A stretch of DNA of 64,000 bases from the NCBI RefSeq assembly GCF_004022465.1, contig NZ_SAVA01000008.1:173545-237544 (forward strand), read 5' to 3'. The position numbers were made by a program, and so were the translations under genes. Numbering within the stretch: position 1 is the first letter of the stretch; every line of letters begins with the position of its first letter. The stretch comes from Rhodobacter huangdaonensis (GTDB lineage: Bacteria > Pseudomonadota > Alphaproteobacteria > Rhodobacterales > Rhodobacteraceae). Below the pieces are notes generated by a model. The model worked only from the letters and a program-made list of their open reading frames with translations, ran no database searches and had not been told where the DNA came from. Positions 12,188-20,979 of the stretch are shown here, in pieces.

Positions 12188-13747
12188 TCAGCCTTCCGGG
12201 CGCAGCACCACGGGCGTCGCCTTCAGCGCCGCGGCAAGCGCGCCGAAGCGCGCCTCGACGACCTCGCCGAAAAGCCCCGCGCCGCGCTTCGTCAGCTTCA
12301 GCTCGAGCACGTTCTTCTTCGCTTTGTAATCGAGCGCGCCGACATCGGCCGGGTCCTCGATGGTGAACATCGCGGCGAAGCGCATCGCCTTGCCCAGCAC
12401 CTCGGCCTCCTGGATCTGCTCGGGGGTGAGCAGCGCGAAGAGCGGCTCGAAGCGGGAGCCGGCGCGCGAATTCTTGTAGCGGTGCAGCAGCGCAAGCCCG
12501 ACGAAGACGCGCTCGGGGTGGCTCAGCGCGGCAAGGTTGGCGCGGGTGACATTGTCGAAACAGGCCTCGGCGCGATAGTCGGGATGGGTGCGCCAGGTGG
12601 TGTCGTGCAGCAGGCAGGCGGCGCGGTGCAGGCGGAAGACCTCGGGCGGCACCTCGCCGAAGAGCGGCGCGATGAAGCTGTGCAGCTTCTTGCCGAAGCC
12701 CGGCATCCGCGCCATCACCTTCTCCGAGAAGCGGCAGGCCTCGACCAGCGGGTCGCGCTTGCGCAGCCGTTCGGGCATCTGCTCATACAGCAGCCCCTCG
12801 CGGATGCCGTAGGAGGAGGTGTCGATCTCCTTCGGGCGGAAGGTCTCGATCAGCTCGCGCAGCACGAGGGCGGCCAGCGGCACGAGCTCCATGCGGGCCT
12901 GCGAGGTGCCGGTGCGGGCGCGCAGCATCGCAAGGTCGCTCTTCTCGATCCAGTCGAGCGTCTTCAGCAGGCTTTCGGGCTCCATCCGGTATTCGTGCAG
13001 CACCAGAAGCGGATAGTTGCGCCGTTCCATGTCGAGGCGCGCAATGGCGCGCCACGAGCCGCCGACGAGATAGATCCGGTCGTGGTCAGTGCCCACGGCC
13101 TGCGCGAGCTCGGCGACGGCGGCGCGGATATGGGCGATCAACTCCTTGCGGCCGCCCTTCACCTGCTGCAGCCGGAACGGGCCGAGCTGCGAGGTGGCGC
13201 GACGGCCGACCCGGCCCTCGCCCACTTCGGCAAGCTCCATCGAGTTGCCGCCGATGTCGCAGATCAGCCCCTGCGCCTCGGGCCAGCCCAGAAGCACGCC
13301 CTGCGCCGACAGCCGCGCCTCCTCGGCGCCGTCGATGACATGCAGGTGCAGCCCCGTCTCCTTCTCGACAAGGCGCTGGAACTCGGGCCCGTCCTCGGCA
13401 TCGCGCACCGCGGCAGTGGCGACGCAGGTCAGCGGGCCGATGTCCATGCCCTTCGCCAGCAGCGCAAAGCGCTTGAGCGCGGCAAAGGCGCGTTCGCGGC
13501 CCTGCGGGTTCAGCCGGCCGGTTTCGGCCAGCCCCTGGCCGAGGCCCGCCATCACCTTCTCGTTGTAGAAATACGCCGGGCTGCGCGCCGCGCCGTCGAA
13601 CACCACCATCCGAACCGAGTTCGAACCGACATCCACGACGCCGACGCGGCTGAGCGCGCGGGCGGAGGGGTCGTCGAACAACGGCTTGCCGAATGCATCC
13701 CAGTCGTCGGCCAGTGCCTGGCGCGGGGCTTCGGTCTTTCCGATCAT
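12188..13747 (-). CDS. ppx: Exopolyphosphatase (Ppx/GppA family)
   Basis: 519 residues, cytoplasmic. It releases phosphate from polyphosphate chains, or hydrolyses pppGpp in GppA-type members. N-terminal ASKHA phosphate loop GVVDVGSNSVRMVVFD near residues 36-51; second loop LICDIGGNSMELAEVG; acidic GAEEARLSAQG segment typical of the family. The C-terminal half has the HD-like helical region with HDTTWRTHPD. It lies 49 bases downstream of ppk on the same strand, a pairing of synthesis and breakdown found in many proteobacteria. Alternative: a guanosine pentaphosphatase; the ppk neighbour favours Ppx. Confidence 0.93.
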   Translation of the reverse strand: MIGKTEAPRQALADDWDAFGKPLFDDPSARALSRVGVVDVGSNSVRMVVFDGAARSPAYFYNEKVMAGLGQGLAETGRLNPQGRERAFAALKRFALLAKGMDIGPLTCVATAAVRDAEDGPEFQRLVEKETGLHLHVIDGAEEARLSAQGVLLGWPEAQGLICDIGGNSMELAEVGEGRVGRRATSQLGPFRLQQVKGGRKELIAHIRAAVAELAQAVGTDHDRIYLVGGSWRAIARLDMERRNYPLLVLHEYRMEPESLLKTLDWIEKSDLAMLRARTGTSQARMELVPLAALVLRELIETFRPKEIDTSSYGIREGLLYEQMPERLRKRDPLVEACRFSEKVMARMPGFGKKLHSFIAPLFGEVPPEVFRLHRAACLLHDTTWRTHPDYRAEACFDNVTRANLAALSHPERVFVGLALLHRYKNSRAGSRFEPLFALLTPEQIQEAEVLGKAMRFAAMFTIEDPADVGALDYKAKKNVLELKLTKRGAGLFGEVVEARFGALAAALKATPVVLRPEG

Positions 13748-13796
13748 CTTTCGTCCTGCCGTGAAAGCGCCTGTGCGCGCCGGTCCAAACTAGCGC

Positions 13797-15959
13797 CTAG
13801 TCGGTGCTGTGGGCAAGCTCGGGCACGTCCTTTGCCCCTGCCGATCCGCGGCCGGAGAGCGAGGGGTTCTCCATGAAGAAGCGGTGGCAGGAGAACAGGT
13901 CCTGACCCTCGGGCAGGTGGCGGATGAAGCGGCCGTCGGGCTGCAGGATCCAGCTTTGGGCCTCGTCGGCCATGTTCGCCGCCATGATCTGGCTGAGGAT
14001 CTGCGCCTTCACCGTGTCGTTCTTCGCCTCGACCAGCGTTTCCACGCGGCGGTTGAGGTTGCGCCCCATCCAGTCGGCCGAGCTGAGGAACACCCGCGCC
14101 TTCTTCGAGGGCAGGCCGTGGCCGTTGCCGAAGCAGACGATGCGCGAATGCTCGAGGAAGCGCCCGACGATCGACTTCACCCGGATGTTCTCGCTCAGCC
14201 CCTTGATCCCCGGCCGCAGGCCGCAGATGCCGCGGATGACGAGCGAGATCTTCACCCCGGCGGCACTTGCGGCATAGAGCGCGTCGATCACCTCGGGGTC
14301 GATCACGCTGTTCATCTTCGCCCAGATCTCGGCCGGGCGGCCCGCCTTCGCATGCTCGCCCTCGGCGCGGATCAGTTCGAGCAGCCGCGGCTTGAGCGAA
14401 ATCGGCGAGATCGCCAGATTCTCGAGCCCCTCGGGCTGGACGTAGCCCGAGAGGTAGTTGAACACCTTCGTCGCATCGCGGCCAAGCGCCGGATCGCAGG
14501 TGAAGAGGCTCAGGTCGGTGTAGATCTTCGCGGTGATCGGGTGGTAGTTGCCGGTGCCGAAATGGGTGTAGGTGACGAGCGCATCGCCCTCGCGCCGCAC
14601 CACGGTCGAGATCTTCGCATGCGTCTTCAGATGCATGAAGCCATAGACGACATGCGCCCCCGCGCGTTCGAGCCGGCGCGACTGGCGGATGTTCGCAGCC
14701 TCGTCGAAGCGTGCCTTCAGCTCCACGAGCGCCATCACCGATTTGCCGTTCTCGGCCGCCTCGCACAGCGCGTCGACGATCGGACTGTCCTTCGAGGTGC
14801 GATAGAGCGTCTGCTTGATGGCGAGCACGTTCGGGTCGTTCGCTGCCTGCTGCAGGAAGCGGATGACCATGTCGAAGGTCTCGTAGGGGTGGTGCAGCAG
14901 CATGTCCTTCTGCCGGATCGCGGCGAACATGTCGCCGTCGTGATCCTGCACCCGTTCGGGCACGCGCGGGGTGAAGGGCGGCCAGAGCAGGTCGGGGCGC
15001 GACGACAGCACCAGTTCCTTCAGGTCGGCGACGCCCAGCAGACCCTTGACCTCGACCACCTCGTCGCGGTCGACGTGCAGCTCGTCCATGATCAGCGAGC
15101 GCAGGCTTTCCGGCGCGCCCGAGGTGATCTTCAGCCGGATCACCTGGCCGCGGCGACGCCGCTTCAGCGCGGTCTCGAATTCGCGCACCAGGTCTTCGGC
15201 CTCGTCCTCGACCTCGAGGTCGCTGTCGCGCAGCACGCGGAAGGCGCAGGAGCCGGTGTCGGTATAGCCCGGGAAGAGCGAGCCGAGATGCAGCATCAGC
15301 AATTCTTCGAGCGGCAGGAAGCGCGCCGCGCCCGGCAGCCGCACGAAGCGGTCGATCTGCTGCGGGATCGGCAACAGCGCCTGCAGCCGGCGCTTGTCGG
15401 TCTGCCGCTCGAGTTCCAGCGCCAGGCAGAAGCCGGTGTTCGGGATGAAGGGGAAGGGGTGCGCCGGGTCGATGGCAAGCGGCGAGAGCACCGGGAAGAC
15501 CTTGGCGAGGAAATGCTCGGCCAGGACGTCGCGGTCCTCCTTGGTCAGCTTGCCGCGGGTCAGGATGTGGATGCCGGCGGCCTCCATGCCCCGGCGCAGC
15601 GCGTTCCAGGTGGTCTGCTGCGTCTCCATCAGGCGCCGCGCGTCGGCGTTGATCAGCGTCAGCTGCTCGGACGGCGTCAGCCCGTCGTCCGAGGGGATGA
15701 CATTGCCCTCGCGCACCAGTTCCATCAGCCCGGCGACGCGCACGGTGTAGAACTCGTCGAGATTGGTGGCCGAGATCGACAGGAAGCGCAGCCGTTCGAG
15801 CAGCGGCACCCGCGGGTTCGTGGCCTCTTCGAGCACACGCCAGTTGAAGGCGAGCCAGCTCAGCTCCCGGTTGAAGAAGCGGCGCGGGCCGGTGACCTCC
15901 GCGGGCGGAAGCTCGACGGCGGCGGGGAACGGGGTCTTGAGGAAATCTGCCTGGGTCAT
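13797..15959 (-). CDS. ppk1: Polyphosphate kinase 1
   Basis: Builds polyphosphate from ATP. 720 residues. N-terminal domain begins RFFNRELSWLAFNWRVLEEA (residues about 27-46), the standard PPK1 opening. The phosphoryl-carrying histidine region reads YTHFGTGNYHP with His-466, followed by KIYTDLSLFTCDP; the second conserved His lies in GRFLEHSRIVCFG. The C-terminus contains SADWMGRNLNRRVE. The start is the ATG MTQADFLKT. Ahead of it on the same strand are hdaA and perM, behind it ppx, giving a four-gene unit with gaps of about 50 bases or less. Confidence 0.97.
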   Translation of the reverse strand: MTQADFLKTPFPAAVELPPAEVTGPRRFFNRELSWLAFNWRVLEEATNPRVPLLERLRFLSISATNLDEFYTVRVAGLMELVREGNVIPSDDGLTPSEQLTLINADARRLMETQQTTWNALRRGMEAAGIHILTRGKLTKEDRDVLAEHFLAKVFPVLSPLAIDPAHPFPFIPNTGFCLALELERQTDKRRLQALLPIPQQIDRFVRLPGAARFLPLEELLMLHLGSLFPGYTDTGSCAFRVLRDSDLEVEDEAEDLVREFETALKRRRRGQVIRLKITSGAPESLRSLIMDELHVDRDEVVEVKGLLGVADLKELVLSSRPDLLWPPFTPRVPERVQDHDGDMFAAIRQKDMLLHHPYETFDMVIRFLQQAANDPNVLAIKQTLYRTSKDSPIVDALCEAAENGKSVMALVELKARFDEAANIRQSRRLERAGAHVVYGFMHLKTHAKISTVVRREGDALVTYTHFGTGNYHPITAKIYTDLSLFTCDPALGRDATKVFNYLSGYVQPEGLENLAISPISLKPRLLELIRAEGEHAKAGRPAEIWAKMNSVIDPEVIDALYAASAAGVKISLVIRGICGLRPGIKGLSENIRVKSIVGRFLEHSRIVCFGNGHGLPSKKARVFLSSADWMGRNLNRRVETLVEAKNDTVKAQILSQIMAANMADEAQSWILQPDGRFIRHLPEGQDLFSCHRFFMENPSLSGRGSAGAKDVPELAHSTD

Positions 15960-16009
15960 GGAGCGCTTATGGATCTGAAATGTAATGGCTTGGTGACAGT
16001 TTGCGCGTC

Positions 16010-16687
16010 TCAGCCGAGACTGTCCAGAACCTCGGCGGCGAGCGTGCGGGTGACCGGCCGGCCCTCGGCAACGGCGCGGGCATCGAGCGCGGCGACAAGC
16101 CTGCGCGCGGTGCCGAGCGAGCGGTCCATGCGGGTCACGAGCCAGGGGATCAGACTGTGCGGCACCTTGGTCTGGCGGTCGGCGAACAGCTTGACCAGCA
16201 CCGCGGACAAAAGCGCGTCATCGGGCGGCGTGATCCGCACCGAGGCGGTGGCCTCCATCCGGCTGGCAAGGTCGGCGAGCGTCAGGCCCCAGTCGCGCGG
16301 CGGGGCCGCGGCGGTCAGCAGCAGCCGCCCGCCCTCGGCCTGCATCAGGTTGTGCAGGTGAAAGAGCGCGGCCTGTGCGACGGGGCTCGCCGCCACGCGC
16401 TGCGCATCCTCGACGACGCAGGCGCCGGCGCGGACGAGGGCAGGGGCGGCCTCGTCGGTCAGGCTGGCGGCGGCGACGATCGGCGCGCCGCCCTGCGCCT
16501 CGGCCCAGATCGCGGCGAGATGCGACTTGCCCGCGCCCTCGGGCCCGATCAGCAGCATCCGCCCCGAGGGCCAGGCCTCGGGCGCATCAAGCGTCGCGAG
16601 CGCGAGCGCGTTCGCGGGGGCGACGAAGAAATCGTCGCGGCCCCGTGCAGAGCGCACGGGCAGGTCGAGGATCAACTGGCGGATCAT
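16010..16687 (-). CDS. hdaA: DnaA-related regulatory protein HdaA
   Basis: 225 residues: a DnaA AAA+ domain without the DNA-binding domain IV, the Hda layout. With the beta clamp it stimulates DnaA-ATP hydrolysis and prevents re-initiation. The N-terminus QLILDLP (residues 4-10) matches the clamp-binding motif of Hda. Walker A GPEGAGKSH at 48-56; Walker B-like CVVEDAQR; sensor region LASRMEATASVRITPPDD. The ATG lies 1 base after the perM stop, giving tight coupling. A longer reading through perM adds unrelated residues. Linkage with perM and ppk is typical of alphaproteobacteria. Confidence 0.9.
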   Translation of the reverse strand: MIRQLILDLPVRSARGRDDFFVAPANALALATLDAPEAWPSGRMLLIGPEGAGKSHLAAIWAEAQGGAPIVAAASLTDEAAPALVRAGACVVEDAQRVAASPVAQAALFHLHNLMQAEGGRLLLTAAAPPRDWGLTLADLASRMEATASVRITPPDDALLSAVLVKLFADRQTKVPHSLIPWLVTRMDRSLGTARRLVAALDARAVAEGRPVTRTLAAEVLDSLG

Positions 16688-16688
16688 C

Positions 16689-17789
16689 TCAGGCGCCTTC
16701 CGTTTCGTCGGCGAGGGTCGCGGGCTGGTCTTGCAGCGCCTCGAGCCCCCGGTAGAGCCGGCCCTCCAGATACCGATCAAGCGCGAAACGGGCAAGCACC
16801 CCGATCACCGCGGCGACCGGCACCGCGACCAGCATGCCGACAAAGCCGAAGAGCGTGCCGAAGGCAGAGAGCGCGAAGATCAGCCACAGCGGGTGCAGCC
16901 CGACTGACGAGCCGACGAGGCGCGGGGTGATCACGTTGCCTTCGAGGAACTGGCCGGCGACGAAGATCCCGGCGATGATGCCGATCGACATCCAGTCGCC
17001 CCAGAACTGGTAAAGCGCCAGCCCGATCGACAGCACGCCACCGATCACCGCGCCGACATAGGGAATGAAGGTCAGCCCGCCGGCGATCGCCCCGGCGATC
17101 AGGCCGAAGTTCAGCCCCGCAAGCATCAGCGCGATGGCATAGAAGCTGCCGAGGATCACACAGACCGAGACCTGCCCGCGCACGAAGCCCGACAGCACCT
17201 TGTCGATCTGCCGCGCGATGGCGCGGACCTGCGGGGCATGGTCGCGCGGCAGCCAGCCGTCCACCTTGGCCACCATCCGGTCCCAGTCGAGCAGCATGTA
17301 GAAGGCGACGACCGGCACGACGACGATGAAGACGACGAAGTTCACCACGCTCATCGCCGAGCTGAGCACGGTTTGTGCGAGCTCGCCGCCGCGCGCCTTC
17401 ACCGCCTCGCCGAGCGACAAGAGCGTCTCGTTCACCACCGAACCGGGTTCCATCATCGACGGGAAGCGGGCGGTGAGAAATTCCTGCAGGTGCAGCGCCA
17501 TCTCGGGCGCGGTGGCGACGAGCTGGCTGAGCTGGCGCACCAGCATCGGGATGACGGCAAGGCCGATCACCACGAAGACGAGGGTGGCAACGAGGGCGAT
17601 GGTGGCGGTGGCAAGCGCCCGCGACAGGCCCATCCGCTCGAGCCGGTCGGCGAGCGGGTCAAGGAAATAGGCGATCGCGCCGCCCACCAGAAAGGGCAGG
17701 ATCACCGCGCCAAGCCACCACAGCGCGGCGAAGAAGATCACCGCGGCGATGCCCCAGTACGTCAGTTGCGCGCGTGCGGGCAAGGTCAT
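16689..17789 (-). CDS. AI-2E/PerM family transporter
   Basis: 366-residue polytopic inner-membrane protein with about 8 hydrophobic segments. N-terminal pair YWGIAAVIFFAALWWLGAVILPFLVGGAIAYFLDPL is the family opening; a central soluble stretch (residues about 95-150) precedes FVVFIVVVPVVAFYMLLDWDRM; later GGLTFIPYVGAVIGGVLSI and FLEGNVITPRLVGSSVGLHPLWLIFAL are the conserved DUF20 motifs. Members include TqsA (AI-2 export) and Na+/H+ antiporters, so the substrate is open. First gene of the perM-hdaA-ppk-ppx unit. Confidence 0.9.
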   Translation of the reverse strand: MTLPARAQLTYWGIAAVIFFAALWWLGAVILPFLVGGAIAYFLDPLADRLERMGLSRALATATIALVATLVFVVIGLAVIPMLVRQLSQLVATAPEMALHLQEFLTARFPSMMEPGSVVNETLLSLGEAVKARGGELAQTVLSSAMSVVNFVVFIVVVPVVAFYMLLDWDRMVAKVDGWLPRDHAPQVRAIARQIDKVLSGFVRGQVSVCVILGSFYAIALMLAGLNFGLIAGAIAGGLTFIPYVGAVIGGVLSIGLALYQFWGDWMSIGIIAGIFVAGQFLEGNVITPRLVGSSVGLHPLWLIFALSAFGTLFGFVGMLVAVPVAAVIGVLARFALDRYLEGRLYRGLEALQDQPATLADETEGA

Positions 17790-17864
17790 GGCTCCTCCGG
17801 TCGGGCAGTCCCTCTCAGATTGCCGTTCCGGCGCGGATTTTCAAGCCCGTGCCGCGCTGCGGCG

Positions 17865-19070
17865 TCAGGACAGGCGCTCGATCGCCATCGCCGTGGCCTC
17901 GCCGCCGCCGATGCACAGAGAGGCGACGCCGCGGGCAAGGCCGTGGGTTTCAAGCGCCGCAAGCAGCGTCACCAGCACCCGCGCCCCCGAGGCGCCGATC
18001 GGATGGCCGAGCGCGCAGGCCCCGCCATGCACGTTGACCTTGTCATGCGGCAGGTCGAGATCGCGCATCGCCGCCATGGCAACGACGGCGAAGGCCTCGT
18101 TCACCTCGAAGAGGTCGACATCGCGCAGATCCCAGCCGGTCTTCTGCGCGAGCTTGCGCATCGCGCCGATCGGCGCGGTCGGGAACAGGTTCGGCCGGTC
18201 GGCATGGGTGATGTGGCCGACGATGCGCGCGCGCGGGCGCAGACCGCGCCGCTCCGCCTCGGAGGCGCGCATCAGCAGCAGCGCCGCCGCCCCGTCGGAA
18301 ATCGACGAGCTGTTCGCCGCGGTGACCGTGCCGCCCGGGCGGAAGGCGGGCTTCAGCCCGGCGATCTTGTCGGGCCGGGCCTTGCCGGGCTGTTCGTCGG
18401 TGTCGATCCGCGCCTCGGTCCGGCCCTGTTTCACCGTGACCGGGGCGATCTCGCCCGCGAAGCGGCCCTCGCGGATCGCCGCCTGCGCACGGGCCAGCGA
18501 GGCGAGCGCGAAGGCGTCCTGCGCCTCGCGGCTGAACTGATAGGCCTCGGCGCACTCCTCGGCGAAGGTGCCCATCAGGCGGCCGCGGTCATAGGCATCC
18601 TCGAGCCCGTCGAGGAACATGTGGTCAAGGACCGCGCCATGGCCCATGCGCAGCCCGCCGCGCGCCTGCGGCAGCAGATAGGGGGCGTTCGACATGCTCT
18701 CCATGCCGCCCGCGACGACGATCTCCGCCCCGCCGGCGACGATCTGGTCATGGGCCAGCATCGCGGCCTTCATCCCCGAGCCGCACATCTTGTTCACTGT
18801 GGTCGCGCCGGCGCCGAGCGGCAGCCCGGCGGTGAGTGCCGCCTGCCGCGCCGGAGCCTGGCCCTGGCCCGCGGGCAGGACGCAGCCCATCACCACCTCC
18901 TCGACCGCCTCCGGGGCAAGCCCCGCGCCGGCCAGCGCCGCGGCAATCGCCGCTGCGCCCAGCTCGGCGGCGGTGGCGCCCGACAGGTCGCCCTGGAACC
19001 CGCCCATCGGCGTGCGCGCCGCACCGACGATCACGATCGGATCGCGCTCCATCCCTGCGGCGCCGCTCAT
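17865..19070 (-). CDS. Acetyl-CoA C-acyltransferase (thiolase)
   Basis: 401 residues, thiolase II. Active site: nucleophile Cys-96 in NKMCGSGMKA, His-356 in ACALGHPIGASG, second Cys-386 in CIGGGEATAM. It would join or cleave acetyl-CoA units. The start overlaps the stop of the SDR gene by ATGA, which supports it; the Met six codons later is an alternative and gives the more usual 395 residues. Linked to a type-2 3-hydroxyacyl-CoA dehydrogenase-like SDR, which suggests short-chain or branched acyl-CoA degradation rather than polyhydroxybutyrate synthesis; no phaB- or phaC-like gene is nearby. Confidence 0.93.
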   Translation of the reverse strand: MSGAAGMERDPIVIVGAARTPMGGFQGDLSGATAAELGAAAIAAALAGAGLAPEAVEEVVMGCVLPAGQGQAPARQAALTAGLPLGAGATTVNKMCGSGMKAAMLAHDQIVAGGAEIVVAGGMESMSNAPYLLPQARGGLRMGHGAVLDHMFLDGLEDAYDRGRLMGTFAEECAEAYQFSREAQDAFALASLARAQAAIREGRFAGEIAPVTVKQGRTEARIDTDEQPGKARPDKIAGLKPAFRPGGTVTAANSSSISDGAAALLLMRASEAERRGLRPRARIVGHITHADRPNLFPTAPIGAMRKLAQKTGWDLRDVDLFEVNEAFAVVAMAAMRDLDLPHDKVNVHGGACALGHPIGASGARVLVTLLAALETHGLARGVASLCIGGGEATAMAIERLS

Positions 19071-19834
19071 TTCGGCGCCATCCGCAGCGCGCCGTCGAGG
19101 CGAATCACCTCGCCGTTCAGCATCCGGTTCTCGCAGATGTGGCGCACCAGTGCCGCATATTCCGCGGGCAGGCCAAGCCGGGCCGGGAAGGGCACCGAGG
19201 CGCCAAGGCTCGCCTGCACCTCCTCGGGCAGCCCGGCCATCATCGGCGTGCGGAAGATGCCCGGCGCGATGGTGACGACACGGATGCCGCTGCGGGCCAG
19301 CTCGCGCGCCGCGGGCAGGGTCAGCGCCGCGACGCCACCCTTCGAGGCGGCATAGGCGGCCTGGCCGATCTGCCCGTCGAAGGCCGCGATCGAGGCGGTG
19401 TTGACGATCACCCCGCGCTCGCCATCCTCGCCCGCGGGGTTGCCGGCCATCGCGGCGGCAGCCAGACGCATCATGTTGAAGGTGCCGATCAGGTTCACCC
19501 GGATCGCGCGCTCGAAACTTTCCAGCGCATGCGGGCCCTCGCGGCCGAGGATCTTCTCGCCCGGGGCGATGCCGGCGCAGTTTACCAGCGCATCGACCCG
19601 CCCGAAGGCGTCGCGTGCCGCCACAAGAGCCGCCGTCCCCTCGGCCTCGCTCGTCACGTCGGTGCGCTGGAACCGCGCGGCATCGCCCAGCTCCGCTGCG
19701 CTCGCTGCCCCCGCCTCGGCGTTGACATCGAGCAGGACGGCCCTCCCGCCGCCTGAAACCACCATTTGCGCCACCGCGGCGCCGAGCCCCGAGCCCGCGC
19801 CGGTGATCAGGAACACCCGACCCTCGATCTGCAT
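19067..19834 (-). CDS. SDR family dehydrogenase, 3-hydroxyacyl-CoA dehydrogenase type 2-like
   Basis: 255 residues. Rossmann motif FLITGAGSGLGAAVA at residues 8-22, acidic Asp-36 after the second strand (VLLDVN) indicating NAD+ over NADP+, NCAG at 85-88, catalytic Ser-148, Tyr-161 and Lys-165 (YAASK). APGIFRTPMMAGLPEEV and a C-terminus ENRMLNGEVIRLDGALRMAPK closely resemble the HSD17B10/type-2 hydroxyacyl-CoA dehydrogenase group, which oxidises short and branched 3-hydroxyacyl-CoA. The start has GGAGGAGACA as RBS. The next gene, a thiolase, would perform the following step of beta-oxidation. Confidence 0.9.
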   Translation of the reverse strand: MQIEGRVFLITGAGSGLGAAVAQMVVSGGGRAVLLDVNAEAGAASAAELGDAARFQRTDVTSEAEGTAALVAARDAFGRVDALVNCAGIAPGEKILGREGPHALESFERAIRVNLIGTFNMMRLAAAAMAGNPAGEDGERGVIVNTASIAAFDGQIGQAAYAASKGGVAALTLPAARELARSGIRVVTIAPGIFRTPMMAGLPEEVQASLGASVPFPARLGLPAEYAALVRHICENRMLNGEVIRLDGALRMAPK

Positions 19835-19916
19835 TGTCTCCTCCCTCTCGTGGCCGGGGCGCCGCAGCGCACCGGGCCGGGGACAGGATCGCGCGGCACG
19901 AGGGTTGCAGACAATG

Positions 19917-19941
19917 ACATTGCGGATCACATTGCGTGATC
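19917..19941. promoter_or_regulatory. Direct repeat in the SDR/AraC divergent region
   Basis: ACATTGCG occurs twice, 12 bases apart (19917-19924 and 19929-19936), each followed by a GATC-containing flank. Placed 83 bases before the SDR start and 36 bases before the divergent AraC gene, this fits the two-half-site binding mode of AraC-type regulators. Confidence 0.4.
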
Positions 19942-19976
19942 GGAAATGCCATGATACGCGAAAGGGGGCGGAGGCG

Positions 19977-20966
19977 ATGGAACGGCGGATGATCGCGCCC
20001 GGCTTTGTCGAGGATGCGCTCGCCTGCCTTGCCGCGCAGGGGATCGAGGCGGGGCCATTGCTGCGCAAGGTCGGGCTGCCCGCGGTGGTGGCAGATCCGA
20101 TCACCGGGGCCGAGTTCGGTGCGCTCTGGCTCGCCATGGCCGAGGCCGCGCGCGACGAGTTCTTCGGCCTCGGCGCGCGGCCGATGCGGCCGGGCAGTTT
20201 CGCGCTGATGTGTCAGGCGGCGCTGCACACCGGCACGCTCGGCCATGCGCTGCGCCGGGCGCTGCGGTTTCTGAACGTGGTGCTCGACGAGCCGCAGGGC
20301 CGGCTTGTCGTGCACGGCACCGAGGCCGAGGTGGTGCTGTCCTCGGCCGCGCCGCGCAGCGCCTTCGCCTATCGCACCTATTGGCTGATCCTGCTCGGCC
20401 TTGCCTGCTGGCTGATCGGCCGGCGCATCCCGCTGCGGCAGGTGGAATTCGCCTGTCCGGCGCCGGCGCATCGGGTCGATTACCGGCTGTTCTTCGGTGC
20501 GCCGGTGCATTTCGACCGCAAGGCGAGCCGGCTGCGCTTTGACGCGGCTTACCTTGCGCTGCCGGTGATCCGCTCGGAACGTGCGCTGAAGGTGTTCCTG
20601 CGCGGGGCGCCGGCGAACCTGCTGGTGCGCTATCGCCACGATGCGGGGCTGGCGGCGCGGCTGCGGGCCGAGTTGCGCGCCGCGCCGCCCGGGCAATGGC
20701 CGGGGGTCGAGGAGGTGGCGGCGCGCTTCGGCCTGTCGCCCGCGACGCTGCGTCGCCATCTGCGCGCCGAGGGGCAGGGCTTTGCCGCGATCCGCGACGA
20801 GGTGCGTGCCGTCGCGGCGCAGCGGCTGTTGCGCGAGAGCGCCCGCCCCGTCGCCGCAATCGCGGCCGATCTGGGCTATAGCGAACCGGCGGCCTTCCAC
20901 CGTGCCTTTCGCAAATGGACCGGGCTCAGCCCCGGCGCCTTCCGCGCCACTGCGGCCACAGGTTAG
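19977..20966 (+). CDS. AraC family transcriptional regulator (arabinose-binding-domain type)
   Basis: 329 residues. The N-terminal two thirds match the AraC-binding-like PF12625 layout of OruR/ArgR-like regulators (FVEDALACLAAQGIEAGPLLRKVGLP, MRPGSFALMCQAALHTGTLGHALRRALRFLNVVLDE). The C-terminal about 100 residues form the double helix-turn-helix: VEEVAARFGLSPATLRRHLRAEG and the conserved IAADLGYSEPAAFHRAFRKWTGLSPGAFR. Start ATG after GGGGGCGGAGGCG. It is divergent from the SDR-thiolase pair and probably controls it; the ligand is likely a fatty-acid- or CoA-related metabolite. Confidence 0.88.
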   Translation: MERRMIAPGFVEDALACLAAQGIEAGPLLRKVGLPAVVADPITGAEFGALWLAMAEAARDEFFGLGARPMRPGSFALMCQAALHTGTLGHALRRALRFLNVVLDEPQGRLVVHGTEAEVVLSSAAPRSAFAYRTYWLILLGLACWLIGRRIPLRQVEFACPAPAHRVDYRLFFGAPVHFDRKASRLRFDAAYLALPVIRSERALKVFLRGAPANLLVRYRHDAGLAARLRAELRAAPPGQWPGVEEVAARFGLSPATLRRHLRAEGQGFAAIRDEVRAVAAQRLLRESARPVAAIAADLGYSEPAAFHRAFRKWTGLSPGAFRATAATG

Positions 20967-20979
20967 CGGCCACAGGCTA
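20952..20979. repeat. Tandem 14-bp duplication spanning two stop codons
   Basis: GCGGCCACAGGTTA followed directly by GCGGCCACAGGCTA. The first copy supplies the stop codon of the plus-strand araC gene and the second the stop of the minus-strand araC gene, so the duplication may have set both gene ends. Confidence 0.7.

Noticed and set aside
13809..16361. 850-codon open frame opposite ppk and hdaA
   Set aside because: Antisense to complete, well-conserved proteins; no recognisable motif.
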